A stretch of DNA of 64,000 bases from Hirundichthys speculiger (GCA_018398805.1 JAGFBZ010000371.1:229501-293500), one strand, 5' to 3'. Positions 33,187 to 46,030 are shown, counted from the stretch's first letter. Notes: generated by a model not told the origin, from the sequence alone. Numbers and translations are program-made.

Positions 33187-34288
33187 GTTTCATGCTGACT
33201 TGCAGTTCCCTCCTCTGTCCATCCCAGCGTTTACCTCCACCTGTGTGTGCAGGTGTGTTCAGGCTGGCGTGGTGACCAGTGATCTAGTCCTCTGACCATC
33301 TCACCTCAGTGTTGCTGCCTATATCTGTTTATGTATAGAGTGATCCCTTATTTTTTGCGGTTAATGGGGACCGGCGCCCAACCGGAAAGATCAAAAACCA
33401 CGAACTGGAGCCGGAGCCCCCCGAGCCTAAATAATGTGTTTAAAATATGTTTAAAAACCGCAAAAAAGTAGCGAAACAAGACAAAGGCTCAACTGTAGTC
33501 TTTCTGTTTCCTTCACAGCCTCTGGTCTCTGAACCGTGGTAAACAAACCGCTGGTATTGTGCTATTTTTACCTCGTAATTAGCGGCTAACACGCTAACAA
33601 CAACAAAAGAAAAAGTCCGGTTTTCTCTGCATGGAACGAGCACTTTATTCTGGCACTGCAGGAACTTTTCATCTAACCCCGTTTTTGTTCTGCCGTCCCA
33701 CGACACACACACTACATTACCCATAAGGCCACACCATTACCCATAAAGCCACCTTCTTAAAGGGGCCAGGCTGGCTCACAACATTTCTTCGCTGTGAGAG
33801 AACGCGCACAACATCCTGTGATGTTTCCGTGATTTTTTTATTGATTTTTTTTATCATATTATATATTTCTGAAAAAATCCGTGAATAACTAAAACCGCAG
33901 AAATTAAAGCGCGAATTGGCGAGGGATCACTGTATGTAGTCGTTATATTCAGTCATTTGTGTGCTCTCCTCTCTCTGTCCTGTCTCTCCTCTCTTTTTCT
34001 TTCTTTACCCGGCTGGTCTTCATCAGGAAGGTCCCTCCATATGAGCCAGGTCCTGCTCAAGGTTTCTTCCTCTTAAAGTGGAGTTTTTTCTTGCCACTGT
34101 TTGGCTTAAAGGTATTTTTCTCCCTATGTGGGAGTTTTTTACCTGCCATTATCCTTGTTTAGGATTCAATATCATATTTTTAGTTAATGATATTTGCTCA
34201 GGGGTCGTGATCTGGGTCTCTGCAAAGCTCCTAGAGACAATTGACATTGTCAATTGACACGCTATACAAATAAAATTGAATTGAATTG
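33187..34288 (+). mobile_element. L2-clade LINE 3' UTR copy, split by element B
   Basis: The sequence matches the 3' UTR of the L2 at 51285-51835 in order: CATGCTGACTTGCAGTTCC, later ATATGAGCCAGGTCCTGCTC, and ATACAAATAAAATTGAATTG. It contains no coding region. Family B sits at TTTATGTA, where the uninterrupted L2 reads TTTATGTTTATAT. Confidence 0.85.
33338..33932 (-). mobile_element. Family B element, copy 3
   Basis: It starts GAGTGATCCCTTATTTTTTG (first base mutated from C) and ends GGCGAGGGATCACTG, with TA on both sides (33336-33337, 33933-33934). Insertion into the L2 3' UTR confirms its limits. Confidence 0.9.
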
Positions 34289-35285
34289 AGCTGTTTTTTT
34301 TTTATCTCTGGAAGGTTCCTTTAAGGTGGAGAAAGAAGCGCTGTGGTGACAAAGGATTGTCTCCTCTGTGGAATGTGGTGAAAAAACCTCCGAACCATCA
34401 TCTTGAACCTTTTCTCAAACAAAGACAGACTTCTTCTTGTAAATAATAAATGTGATGAGCTGCATGTCGTCCCATGGAAACACTGGCCGGGTCCAGACAG
34501 TCCGGTACCAGCCCGAAGGGTCATTTGTCTACATTAAAATGATGAGTTTATCTTGCTTGAACGATATCCTGTTAATTGATAGTCTAGTTTGAATTGCAGC
34601 AGTTCTAAGATATTACTTATCTAGAACGATCTGGTCCTTACCAGGACTGAGACATCTTAAAAAAAAAAAACTACATATGACATATTCTACTGTATCATTA
34701 CTTATTTAACTAGAACCTCGACAAAAATACAGAAGCTACGTGTTAAAACTAAGTGATTCAGGAGCTCGTAAAAACCGCGAGCTGACTTTTGGACGCCCCT
34801 TCTTCACGAAGATGTGTTTGATCTCCTCAATTCAAGTGATTCTGAACGTATTCGCCGCCGTCTCGTTTCCCGTCCTTTCATGAACACCAATTAAGACGAC
34901 GAAATGGGACCGTGTCGGCTATGTTTATGAGATGCTGAACAAGAGGCAGGGTCAGTGCGAGAGAGAGGGGGAAAGCGAACCAATTACGGGCAGAGATTTG
35001 CTTCCAGGCGCTCTCATGTGGAGCTTAGCTTGCCGGTCAGGTCCCAGGTAATTCAGGGGATTGCATCCATTGCCATGTACTTCAGTTATCACTGCAATCC
35101 CATCTCAGCCTCGGCGAAGGCGCGCGGTGAGGCAGGAATATTAATAAGCAGCCGCGGCGTTCAAAGGCTGAGCCTGTAGGATCTCGCATGATGGAGAGTG
35201 ACACCTCGTCCCTCTTTCTCCACTGCGAGGGGCCATTTCATATTTCATGTTCTCCGAACTGAATGAAAAGATTCTTTGTTGGACC
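34289..35285. other. No gene seen
   Basis: No recognisable coding or repeat family is present. Confidence 0.4.
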
Positions 35286-36183
35286 GAGGGATGGAACGGT
35301 TACCGGTATTACGGTAAACCGCTGTAAAATTTTAAACGATAACGATTACCGTTTATATTTGACTTAGTCTCATTATCGCGGTCGATTACCAGGATATGTA
35401 ACATCAGCCTCATTCAAGTCTGCGAGCGACTCGCGACTGTGTCTCACATGAATATGTAGCTTGTAACATCGGCATCATAACGTTATCGTGGCGGAAAGTG
35501 GTGATAGCACGCAGGATATTGAAAAATGACATCGAAAAATGACCAGAACGATGTTCTTCTGATGCAGTTAAAATATTAATTTATTCCATTAACTGATCCG
35601 ACAACCGTAACACCGGCAGTTAGCGCCACATCGGTCAAACAGCTAACCAATAACAGGCAGCTACCTTTATACCTGACCCTCAGGTAACACCACAGCGACA
35701 CCCACAGACACACAGAGTGAACTACAATTCAGAACAACATATTTGGCTCCTAAACAACTGTTTCTTTATTTACACATTTATACGTATTTAAGGTTCAGTT
35801 TAAAGTCAAAAGTTTATTTCATTGGAACTTGCACTATCATTTTTGTTCCTGATAATTGTTTGCATATTTTGACCTACTATGGTTGTTAAAGTGTTTATTT
35901 AAATTTGCAGCAGACAAATTAGCTTTGTTCCTGTTATTTATTTTGTTCATTTAAAATAAAACCTCTTTCTGTGCCAGTTGTTTCTCCGTTTAATGTGAAA
36001 GTTTCCTTTTGATAAGATTTTGGCTTCTGATGTTTCAATATGACAAGAAAATTACAAGATTTTGTGAAATTATTAAAATGTATGTTTTTTTAGACATTCG
36101 TACAGCAATGAAGAATATCACGATAATATCGTAAACCGTGATAATTTGGATCACTGTAAACAAGATATCAAATTTTCCATATC
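35286..36183 (+). mobile_element. Probable hAT-like element Q (ACGGTTACCGG type)
   Basis: The left end is AGGGATGGAACGGTTACCGG, and TATTACGGTAAACCG / AACGATTACCG words dominate the ends. Near 36115-36180 complementary words return (ATAATATCGTAAACCGTG). The right terminus is lost where the telomeric array begins. There is no transposase frame. Confidence 0.5.
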
Positions 36184-36583
36184 GTTAGGGTTAGGGTTAG
36201 GGTTAGAACCCTAACCCTAACCCTAACCCCTATCCCCTACCCTAAACCTAACCCTTATCCCTTACCCTAACCCTAACCCCTATCCTCAACCGCTAACCAT
36301 AACCCCTATCCCCTATCCCCAACCCTAACCCTAACCCTTATCCCTTACCCTAACCCTAACCCCTATCCTCAACCCCTAACCATAACCCCTATCCCCAACC
36401 CTAACCCCTATCCCCAACCCTAACCCTAACCCTAACCCTAACCCTAACCCCTATCCCCTATCCCCAACCCTAACCCTAACCCCTATCCCTAACCCTAACC
36501 CCTAACCCCTAACCCTAACCCTAACCCCTAACCCCTAACCCTAACCCCTATCCCCAACCCTAACCCTAGCCCTAACCCTCTCC
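36184..36583. repeat. Interstitial telomeric array 2, head-to-head start
   Basis: It opens with about four TTAGGG units (36184-36205), then AACCCTAACCCTAACCC and 380 bp of CCCTAA with CCCCTATCC variants. The organisation is the same as in array 1: a short G-rich arm followed by a long C-rich arm. Unique DNA flanks the right side. Confidence 0.92.
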
Positions 36584-37735
36584 CTTTCGGAGAGAAAAGA
36601 AGGCCGGTTCCTGGTAGCTCAAAGCTCCCATTAGTGAAAGGCACCTTCGTGGTGTCGTTTCAGGGGCTGAAGGACGAGATCTGACAGACAGCAGACAAAA
36701 GAGATTCTTCGGTGTTCACGATGACCCCCTCCACCCCGACTCAAACGCGTCTTCAAATCCCATCCGCCTTCTTCTCTAATTCTGTCCTCGTTCCCGCTAC
36801 TCTCTCCCCCTCCCCCGCTCCTCCCACCTCTTGACTTTCTCCTGTTTTTTTCAGTCCACCACCCCCTCCTCCGAGTCTTCAATCACAAGTGTTGCTGCCA
36901 GTGGGATCAAGCCACCGCGAGATGTATGAGTGTGGAGAAAAATGGATGGCTAATTCAATCAAGTCTATTATTCCTGAGGCAGTGTCGTGTTATCAGTGGC
37001 ACAGCAAAGGCGGTTTGATGCATTGCCTTCGTGCCCAGAACCCCCCCTCCCCCATCTCCCCGACTCTGGCAGAAGTCTGAGCCGCGGCCCGTCAGGGATG
37101 AGGAGGTGGAGTGGCGTGAGACGAGAGCTTCGCAAATTCATCAGACGCCACAGAGGGCTTGTTTCAGCGGCGAGACGCGCCGTATTGAGTCATTTACCCT
37201 CGCCACCAGGAGTCTGCTGTCGCAGCGCCGAGATGTCAAGTGTCAGGTGTCTCCTGGCGGTCCGTTTGACAGATCAATCCGGCGAGCAGCACCGCTCCGC
37301 TGCTGCAGCAGAGGCCATACTTCCTTGTTAGCGCCAATAAACCAGTGCTTAAAAGGTAAAAACGTAAATCTGAGAATGCAGGAAGAGCTACACTCTGACT
37401 GTCTCACGGAGTAACTGCACAGTGTCCTTGTAGTTTGTAGTACTGCACTCTTTCCAGACGGATTTCTACAACATTGTTCCCAGAATCTACTGGAAGCGCT
37501 CTCCCAGTTTATGGTTAACTGTCCCGAGAGGTCCACTTACCACCAAAACCACTGTTGCCGTCACTTTCAACATCCTTTCTATTTCCTCTTTCAATCCTTT
37601 GCATCAATGTTGGGCAGCATTACTACTAATGTACTATGGTAACCAGACGCAGAGCGACGGGGGGACTGGGGGGGCAGTAGTCCCCCGGCCCAGGCCCAGA
37701 AGGGCCCGGCGAAAGACAAAGAAACAGGTCTCTAT
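36584..37735. other. No convincing gene
   Basis: Overlapping frames at 36987-37414 and 37243-37536 in three registers on both strands have no recognised domain. A short G/C-rich segment at 37655-37715 precedes the next array. Confidence 0.4.
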
Positions 37736-39842
37736 TATTATTAGGGGCCAGGTAGCCTAACGTTATTATTAGGGGCCAGGTAGCCTAACGTTATTATTAG
37801 GGACCAGGTAGCCTAACGTTATTATTAGGGGCCAGGTAGCCTAACGTTATTATTAGGGACCAGGTAGCCTAACGTTATTATTAGGGGGCAGGTAGCCTAA
37901 CGTTATTATTAGGGGGCAGGTAGCCTAACGTTATTATTATCAATCAATCAATCAATCAATCAATCTTTATTTGTATAGCGCTTTTCATGCAAAACATGCA
38001 ACACAAAGTGCTTTACAGAATTAAAAACAAATAATCACAATAAAACCCCTTCCCTCCCACCCTCCATACTAAACACATACACACGCACAATCACAACCAA
38101 TAGGGCGACATGGCATGGCACTGAGGATTAAGGAAACGCCACCTTTGGGGCCGTCCACACTGGGAGGAGCCGCAGGCCTTATCAGGGTGACCAGCACCTG
38201 GGCCCCCCGACTCCAACTGACAGGCGGACCCCCAGATCAGTAGGAGGAACCCCCAGCCAGCCAGGCCAGAGGGACCCAAGGACAGCACCCCCAGTCACCT
38301 GACACAGCTCCCAGTGTGGAGGACCCCCCTGAGGAAACACTGGAGTTAAAAGATAACGACTAAAAGCATAAAATAGCAAGATAAAAGCAGCTAAAAGCAG
38401 GTAAAAGCATCATCCTAAAAAGCAAGTTAAAAGGAGCAACATAAAACAGGATAGCACCAGATAAAAACGTAAGAAGAGTTTAAAATATTAATTAAAAGCC
38501 TGATTAAAAAGGTGTGTCTTTAGTCTTCCTTTAAAAATATCAACAGTCTCTGCTGTCCTGAGGCCCTCCGGCAGGCTGTTCCACAGGTGGGGGCCATAGT
38601 GGCTAAATGCTGCCTCACCGTGGGTTTTTGTTCTAGGTTTTGGTATGGTTAAAAGGCCAGTGCCGGAGGACCGCAGGGTCCGCGAGGGTTGATATGGTAA
38701 AAGCAGGTCAGATAAATAAGAGGGCGCAAGGCCATTAAGACATTTAAATACCAGTAAGAGAATCTTAAAATCGATCCTGAAGCAGACAGGGAGCCAATGC
38801 AGCGACTTTAAAACTGGCGTAATGTGTTCCCGCCCTCTGGTCTTCGTCAGCACGCGAGCGGCTGAGTTCTGTAATAACTGGAGATTTGAGATACTCTTTT
38901 TGGGAAGACCAGAGAGCAGGGCATTACAGTAATCCAAGCGACATGAAATAAAAGCATGCATTAGCACCTCCGGTACCAGGTAGCCTAACATTATTATTAG
39001 GGACCAGGTAGCCTAACGTTATTATTGGGGGGCAGGTAGCCTAACGTTATTATTAGGGACCAGGTAGCCTAACGTTATTATTAGGGACCAGATAGCCTAA
39101 CGTTATTATTAGAGTCCAGGTAGCCTAACATTATTAGGGGCCAGGTAGCCTAACGTTGTTATTAGGGGCCAGGTAGCCTAACGTTATTATTAAGGGCCAG
39201 GTAGCCTAACGTTATTATTAGGGGCCAGGTAGCCTAACGTTATTATTAGGGGCCAGGTAGCCTAATTTATATTAGGGCCAGGTAGCCTAACGTTATTATT
39301 AGGGGCCAGGTAGCCTAACGTTATTATTAGGGGCCAGGTAGCCTAACGTTATTATTTGGGGCCAGGTAGCCTAACGTTATTATTAGGGACCAGGTAGCCT
39401 AACGTTATTATTAGGGGCCAGGTAGCCTATTAGGGGCCAGGTAGCCTAACGTTATTATTAGGGCCAGGTAGCCTAATGTTATTATTAAGGGCCAGGTAGC
39501 CTAACGTTATTATTAGGGGCCAGGTAGCCTAACGTTATTATTAGGGGCCAGGTAGCCTAACGTTATTATTAGGGACCAGGTAGCCTAACGTTATTATTAA
39601 GGGCCAGGTAGCCTAACGTTATTATTAGGGGCCAGGTAGCCTAATGTTATTATTAGGGGCCAGGTAGCCTAACGTTATTATTAGGGGCCAGGTAGCCTAA
39701 TGTTATTATTAGGGACCAGGTAGCCTAACGTTATTATTAGGGGCCAGGTAGCCTAACGTTGTTATTAGGGGCCAGGTAGCCTAACGTTGTTATTAGGGGC
39801 CAGGTAGCCTAACGTTATTATTAGGGACCAGGTAGCCTAATG
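37736..39842. repeat. 28-bp minisatellite array, split by a LINE
   Basis: The unit is GGGGCCAGGTAGCCTAACGT followed by TATTATTA. About 7 copies lie at 37736-37943 and about 31 at 38972-39842, with common variants GGGACCAGG and AATGTT and a few short units. The register of the two parts matches, so they were one array before the LINE inserted. Confidence 0.93.
37944..38976 (-). mobile_element. 5'-truncated L2-like LINE inside the 28-bp array
   Basis: The minus-strand frame from 38991 to 38488 encodes the C-terminal part of a non-LTR reverse-transcriptase [23 protein letters not shown], then [40 protein letters not shown], and [20 protein letters not shown]. This order is characteristic of L2/CR1-type ORF2 downstream of the YADD domain. 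The 3' UTR ends in (TGAT)n, seen on the plus strand as CAATCAATCAATC at about 37950-37970. The first residues of the frame come from the array. It is a different subfamily from the TTGAA-tailed L2. Confidence 0.88.
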
Positions 39843-41544
39843 TTTTTGTTGTTCTCATGGTTTGTTAGACTTCATGTCGGTTTTGTCGGGTTACTCTTGC
39901 AAAAAGACTCATACAATGACGTGCTCGGAGTTGGTATTTATCAACAGGAATGGAACCACATCAGGCAAAATCGGCACTTGGTACCGAGCAGAATGAATGA
40001 ATGAATGAATGAATGAATGAATGAAGGAAGCTACTACAACAATAACGGTGGTGCGTCTCCCGCGTGATGTCACAACTGCATACCACCAAATACATTTTAG
40101 ACAATATATATAACTAAATATAACTAAAAATGAACTATTTAGTTCATTTTTTGAAATGGTGAACTGAACTAGTTCATGTAGAAAGTGAACTTTGATTACA
40201 AGTTATCGTTGTTGAGTGCTGTGTGGCTGTGTGGCTGTCAAAGGGCAACCTGATGTGCCAGATGTTGATGGGAGGTCCTCCGGAGGAAAGCGTGCTGGAA
40301 ATACTTCCAACCAGTGAGATAAATGAACGCCGTTATCGCACCTAAAACCTCCTGCAAGTGTGATCTTGCGAGTCTCTTGAAAAAAAAGATCTCTGGTAAA
40401 ATGAAAGGCTCCGCTGAAATCTAAAGGAAACAGTTTGAACGTCGGCATCAATAAGCAGACAAACGCTCGCATCGTTTCCCTGAAGGCAGACGAATCCTGA
40501 CATGAGCTCCTGACAGGAATTTACTTTTGTTTTCGTTCCGCAGCCATCTTTGAGGTTCTCTGCTTCCACCTCAGGCTGCGAACTCACCAGTCTTCTCTTC
40601 CCGCAGTCCTGTCAGTCTTTTTTTTTTGCTTTCATACGTTGAACTGGGTCCTCTCACAGTTTAAAGACTCTGTAATTATTAAGGTAGTGCGTCAGAAACT
40701 AGGCTGGACTCCAAGGACATGCGGGACTTGTTTATCACCTCTTCAGTAACAGCATTTTTTAACTTTATATGCTGAATGTGCTTGAAAAACTCATGTTCTT
40801 CTCAACATCTTGAAGGATGCTCATGTCTGCTATAATATAAAAAAAAAAAAACATCTGTTATCACGAAGCGTTTTCTGCACGGCGAAGTGGAGATTTCAGG
40901 TTTCGTGGTGTGAAATTAATGGTTTTTGAACACCTGGCATGAATTAAAATTAAGCTGAAACCCGCTCAGCTGCACAACGCGTCTTCGTACGGACGACTCC
41001 GTCATCGAGGCTCGTCGTCTCAACACTTTTTAAAAAGTTGCGCCAGACTGTAACGAGTCCTTTATTAAGTCTGTGAGATCTCAGAGCTTATTAACACTCA
41101 GACTGTCAGTGCGCAGAAACTGTAAGGACATGAAGCTGTTGTCAGAGATTTCACCCCATCGCAGAGATTTGCATATGCGATTTTAAATAGAAGCATTAAT
41201 TAAATCAAGCCAGAACTATGACACATCAGCATGTTTCTAAAGTATCGTTTTTTTTTTTTTTTAAGATGATTATAATTTCTCTTCAGGCCTAAATGAACCT
41301 ATTTGTCATGTAAGTTATCTAAAGAAACTTGCCAAACCTAAAAGGTGCTGCATATTATATCACACTAATATGATGAAAAAGAAAATTAAATAAAACAGTT
41401 AGTACATGGAAATGTGCTTCAAGCCACTTTATCCTCTGGATCTAAACGTTCCTTTGCTACTGAGTAAAGTGAGACAGATTGGAGATATTATTTACTTTCC
41501 TTTTCTTCCAAGAGTAAAATGAGAGGATTGTTATTTCTTATTGT
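39843..41544. other. No gene seen; (GAAT)n and hAT fragment
   Basis: There is a (GAAT)n run at about 39992-40025 and an AACTAGTTCA-type hAT piece at 40090-40196. Minus-strand frames at 40203-40587 have no family features. Confidence 0.45.
40090..40196 (-). mobile_element. hAT-like fragment related to 26337-26458
   Basis: It shares AATGGTGAACTGAACTAGTT and TGTAGAAAGTGAACTT with the earlier piece but lacks the CCCAACACTG end. Confidence 0.5.
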
Positions 41545-41984
41545 CAGAGCTATTCAATTAGAAATTCATCTGGGCCAGATTTAAAACTAAGGACTTAAGC
41601 TAGGTCGCATGGTTTTGATGTACAATGTTTTGTCCATTATAAATATAGAATATTTTTTGACTGACAGTAGTCTTTGTATGTAAACGATTATTAATCTGAA
41701 TAAAAATCATATCATATCATTTGATAAAACCCTTAATGTTTTCCATTAGTTGTGTAACTTCTTGGCTAGTAGGCGCGGCTAAAAGCCTAAAATAGGCGCC
41801 TGTCTCTTTAAGAACTGTGCAGTTAGCCACTAATAAAGATATTTTCTTCACCTAAATGTGAGGAAAAGCAATGACAAAAAACAATCGCGTCAGGTAAGTA
41901 GCATTTGAATGTTTTGCTTTTCAGTTTGTAGTATCAGTTGGGCCACAAGAGGGCGCTGTAGAGGCCGCCAATTGAATAGCCCTG
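41545..41984 (+). mobile_element. hAT-like element T
   Basis: Left end CAGAGCTATTCAATTAGAAA and right end GGCCGCCAATTGAATAGCCCTG give imperfect TIRs of about 15 bp (CAGRGCTATTCAATT). The GGCC-rich subterminal words resemble Charlie-type hATs. An 8-bp TSD is not recognisable. Non-coding. Confidence 0.65.
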
Positions 41985-43439
41985 GTTTCAGCGCTGGCCT
42001 GTGGCCCAACTGGCCCAGTTTAGACTGGAAGGAACCAGCTGGGATCACATATATCTGCTATCAGTGACAAAGCAGATATATTAAAGCTTAATCTTGGCTA
42101 TATTTATTTGTTTTATTTTGCTCAGTTAGCCCACTGGTGTTCTGTGGGAAATGGGTCAGAGTATGTGCTGAATAGGTCAGTAAAATGCTGTGAGTTTGGG
42201 CCCAAAGAAAAGGTTGGACATGTGGGTTCAAACAGGGAAAATCAGCCCAGAGTAGCGTGATCACGGGCTACATGTGGGTCATATCTGGACCGAACCCGCT
42301 CTGGTGTAGCGGTGGCTTTAAAGAGCTGCCTGTGTAGCGGGATAAGAGGTTGTGATGTCACTTCCAGGGTCAGATTCATTCGTTCGATCATTCACAGGAG
42401 ACCAGGACTGGAGTCCTGTAGACCAGGAGTCCCCAATCCCCGGTCCCCGACCCGGTACCGGCTCGTGGGTCCGAAAAAGATAAATCACTTCCATTATTAA
42501 CGTTTGATTTATCATCCGAGTCTAAATGATGTTTTATTTTGAAAAATGACCTGATTCTCTCGATTAAATCCGTCTATGACTCTTGACCTGTGATCAGACT
42601 TCCAGACCCGTGTCTGGGTCACGTGACACGTTTAAAACCCCAAACTGGAAAAATTAGTAAAAAACAAACGTCTTCAGAAAGTGTGTTTCCAAAGGATGTT
42701 ACTGATGTTACTGTTGTTACGAGGACGCTACTAATTAAGCTGCACGTGACCACGTTGTAGCATCCAGTTTAAGTGTGTGTTTGGTACATGTGGGTGTGTC
42801 ACTGGTTGCCAGGGGTTACGATCACAGTTAGACTCAGGTGGTGATTAGGGTGACAGGTATAAAGGTGATTCACAGCTAATCAGTCAGACAAAACTAGATT
42901 CAGGGAGGCACAGTTTTTTTTACCATGTTTGCGTGCACAGGGCTTAGTGTGTATGAATGAGTTTTCAGGTAAACGTATTTTTGTAGGAGTTTGGTTTTTA
43001 TCTTTTTCTCACTAGTCTTTTTTGTTGGTTTTTTTTTGGATTTGTTTGCATTAAATAAAGTGTTAAATGTTTGATCAGTAAACAACCTTGTTTTATGTAC
43101 CAACACGTGTTATAAAAAACTTCCAAATTCCCTTATAGTGGCTTTTTTTTGGTAGCTAGATTGCCACTACACACACAGAGGATTTACGTTTATTATAATA
43201 TATAGAAAATACCACAGTTTTTATGCCGGTCCTGATCATTTTATTTTGTATTTATCTGCGACACATTTCACGGACCAGTCCATTATCCATGCTGTTCAGG
43301 GTCACAGGGCGGGGGGGGGGGGTCAGACCCCCGACAGGTCCATGTTTGGCTACTTCTTAGGCCTAACTGAACCAAACAAATCAAATCAACAATGGATCAG
43401 AAATACAAATACCTATTTCTGGTCAGTTAGATAAATAAA
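41985..43439. other. No gene seen
   Basis: Apart from a hAT-like end at 42423, this has no recognised feature. A G12 run is at 43311-43322. Confidence 0.4.
42423..42600 (+). mobile_element. hAT (Charlie-type) 5' fragment
   Basis: It begins CCAGGAGTCCCCAATCCCCG and continues CCCGGTACCGGCTCGTGGG, close to the CAGGGGTCCCCAACC...CCGGTACCGGTCCGTGG end of a common vertebrate hAT family. The 3' limit is uncertain. Confidence 0.6.
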
Positions 43440-43441
43440 TA

Positions 43442-43910
43442 CAGTGATCCCTCGCCAATTCGCGCTTTAAGTTCCGCGGTTTTAGTTATTCGCGGATTTT
43501 TTTTCAGAAATATATAATAAAAAAACATCAAGAAAAAATTGCGGAAACATCACAGGATGTTGTGCGCGTTCTCTCGCTGCAAAACAAATGTTGTGAGCCA
43601 GCCTGGCCCCTTTAAGAAGGTGGCCTTATGGGTAATGGTGTGGCCTTATGGGTAATGTAGTTTGTGTGTTGTGGGACGGCAGAATGAAAACGAGGTTAGA
43701 TGAAAGAGCGGTTTCTTTACCACGGTTCAGAGATCAGAGGCTGTGAAGGAAACAGAAAGACCACAGTTGAGCCTTTGTCTTGTTTCGCTACTTTTTTGTG
43801 GTTTTTAAACATATTTTAAACACATTATTTAGGCGCAGGGGGTTCGCAGATTTTGATACTCGCGCGGGGGGCGCCGGTCCCCGTTAACCGCGAAAACTAA
43901 GGAATCACTG
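43442..43910 (+). mobile_element. Family B element, copy 4 (short form)
   Basis: It starts CAGTGATCCCTCGCCAATTC and ends AACTAAGGAATCACTG, with TA at 43440-43441 and 43911-43912. It is 469 bp, with the middle deleted relative to copies 1 and 5. Confidence 0.92.
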
Positions 43911-43912
43911 TA

Positions 43913-45267
43913 GTTCCAAGTTTCACTGATAGCAGTGGGAAAGAGAGTTATTTAGTCTTGAGGGGGTGCGTTTCCTGCTTCTGCCTTCCTCATGTCCACA
44001 ACCATCTCCGTCGTCTTCTTGGACCGGAGCAGAACCATCAGTAGCAGTGGTTCTGCTCCGGCGCATCGGTGATTAATGAGATTGATGGTTTCAGCAGAAT
44101 GTGTCGGTGAGCTGATCAAAGCTGCTTTTTTTCTCCTCATCTCACAAACTCAAATGAATTAATGAAAACCCAATTCACTGTCCTGATTGGTCCACGTTGG
44201 AACACTAAAGAACCACTAAGTGAAAACGGCAGAACGTCCACACGGGGGGATCAGTGCGTAAACGTCAGCTGTACCACAGCGGAGTGACACGGCTGAGTAA
44301 CATGAACGAGTGGAAGTAAATTGGACGTGGACGTGGAAGTAAATTGGACGTGGACGTGGAAGTAAATTGGGTCGGACAGGAAGAGAACGGAGACTCTGGA
44401 CAGACGCGGCGGCGAGCCGAGGCTGAAACTAGCAGACAGTGAATGACGGATGGATTGATGGCTGAGTAAACGTTGAAAGAAAGTCAAATAACAACAAAGC
44501 CAAAGTGTGCCAGTTCATAAATGACATTTAAAAAAAAAAAAAAGAAAAAAGGATGATGAAATAGGGAGAGAGGAAGCAGGGCGGGCGAGCAGACGGAGGG
44601 AACATTAAATAGATTCTCCTGATTGAAGACGCGCTGCGTGAGAAATAATTTACCCTCGTGTCCAAACTGTGTTTCATTTAGGCCATTAATCACAGCTGTA
44701 ATGGAGATCTGAGCCCCCCCCCCCCCCCCCCCCCCCCGACATCAGACGCACGGCTGCACGTGCACGGTGAGTGCTGAGCAGCAGCCTGAACGGCCACACG
44801 GGAGAAACTGAAGCACAACTGAAGCAAAACTGATTTCACCAAACAGAAGAGTGCACGTGCACGTGTGTGCGTGTGCACGAATCAGAGCATGAAATGCAGA
44901 AAACTGCATAGATTCCATTTTTGGTTGGTGTTCAGAATAAAAACCGCCGCAGGGCGACTTTAATGCGTCTGAAGCAGAGCTGTTGATGTGATGCTGACGC
45001 TCCGTTACCTGGTGACGTCACGAGAAAAAGCTTCAACAGTTTCTGTCGGTCCACTTTCTTCGATAAAAAAAAAAACACAAAATAGTATATCGTTATCAAA
45101 GCTTGTCACTCGTTCTATACTGAACATTTCTGAATGTACAATAGATCCAGATAAGAGATGAGGAAAAAGAAGAACCTGTTTTCCTGGCACTATAAGGTGT
45201 TGTGTTCTGGGTATTTTTTAGTTAATGAAAATGGCCACTGAACGGTGTTACATTGATCTGTTTTAAT
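43913..45267. other. No gene seen; hairpin, short tandem repeat and C24
   Basis: A perfect 14-bp inverted repeat (CCGGAGCAGAACCA, loop 10 nt) lies at 44024-44061. GAAGTAAATTGGACGTGGAC is repeated about 2.5 times at 44309-44371. A C24 run is at 44714-44737. No coding frame is convincing. Confidence 0.5.
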
Positions 45268-46030
45268 TAGGGCTGGGCTAGTTAACGCGTTATTATCGCG
45301 TTAACGCATTAATTTATAAACGCCGACATTTATTTTATCGCACGTTAACGCATGTTGGTCACATGCTTTTGTTTTGAAAAGTCTGTTACTGGATGCTGCA
45401 GAACCGGAAAATAATTGGCAGGTAAACATGCAGAAAAGCTAAAACAGACATAGAGACGGTAAAAAACAGTGAACTTTACAGTTCAGGTAGCAACTCAGGT
45501 AGAAATATTAACAATTTTGTCTGAAAAAGAAAATTCTGGACTGCAACACAACTTTGTGGTCATTCCATGTTCCATCAGATCTGCTTCATGTGTTCACTGT
45601 CCTGCTGTTCTCTAGCTGGTTACTGCAGTGCGGCTCCATCTAGTGGCACAGATGTGTAATGACAACAGAAAGTCCAGTCCTCCATTATAAAACTAATTCA
45701 GTTCTGTGGCTCTTTTTTTTATTCGTATTTTTGATCCAAGTCTAAAATTGATTGAAAATATTATTTAAAAAAAAAACAGTTTTTTTTTCCGTTTTTTGTG
45801 TTAGATTCAAAAACGAAAAACGTAATAAAATGTCACTTTTTTAAAATTTTTTTTTAAATTTTTGATTGACAATTGAAAATGGAAAGAATGATTGATACAT
45901 GGATTAGTAAAGTTACTGAACTTTAACATGGACATTTTCATTTTAAAGTTCTCCCAGACGGAGGATTCAACAGAAACAAGGTTATTTGTAACAACTGACA
46001 AGTTGAACTCCTCGTTAAAAGTTTCTGCTT
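45268..46030 (-). mobile_element. Family I hAT-like element, copy 3 (5' truncated)
   Basis: It starts TAGGGCTGGGCTAGTTAACG and runs as the complement of the I 3' two-thirds, including the GCTCCATCTAGTGGCACAGA block shared by all three copies. Similarity ends near AAGTTTCTGCTT at 46030. Confidence 0.85.

Noticed and set aside
36987..37536. 114- and 127-residue plus-strand frames
   Set aside because: Overlapping registers in GC-richer sequence, no recognised family, and basic/Pro-rich composition typical of chance frames.
37736..39842. 28-bp direct repeats resembling a CRISPR array
   Set aside because: Units are contiguous without variable spacers, and the context is a fish genome. The same applies to the 45-bp array at 54900-56699.
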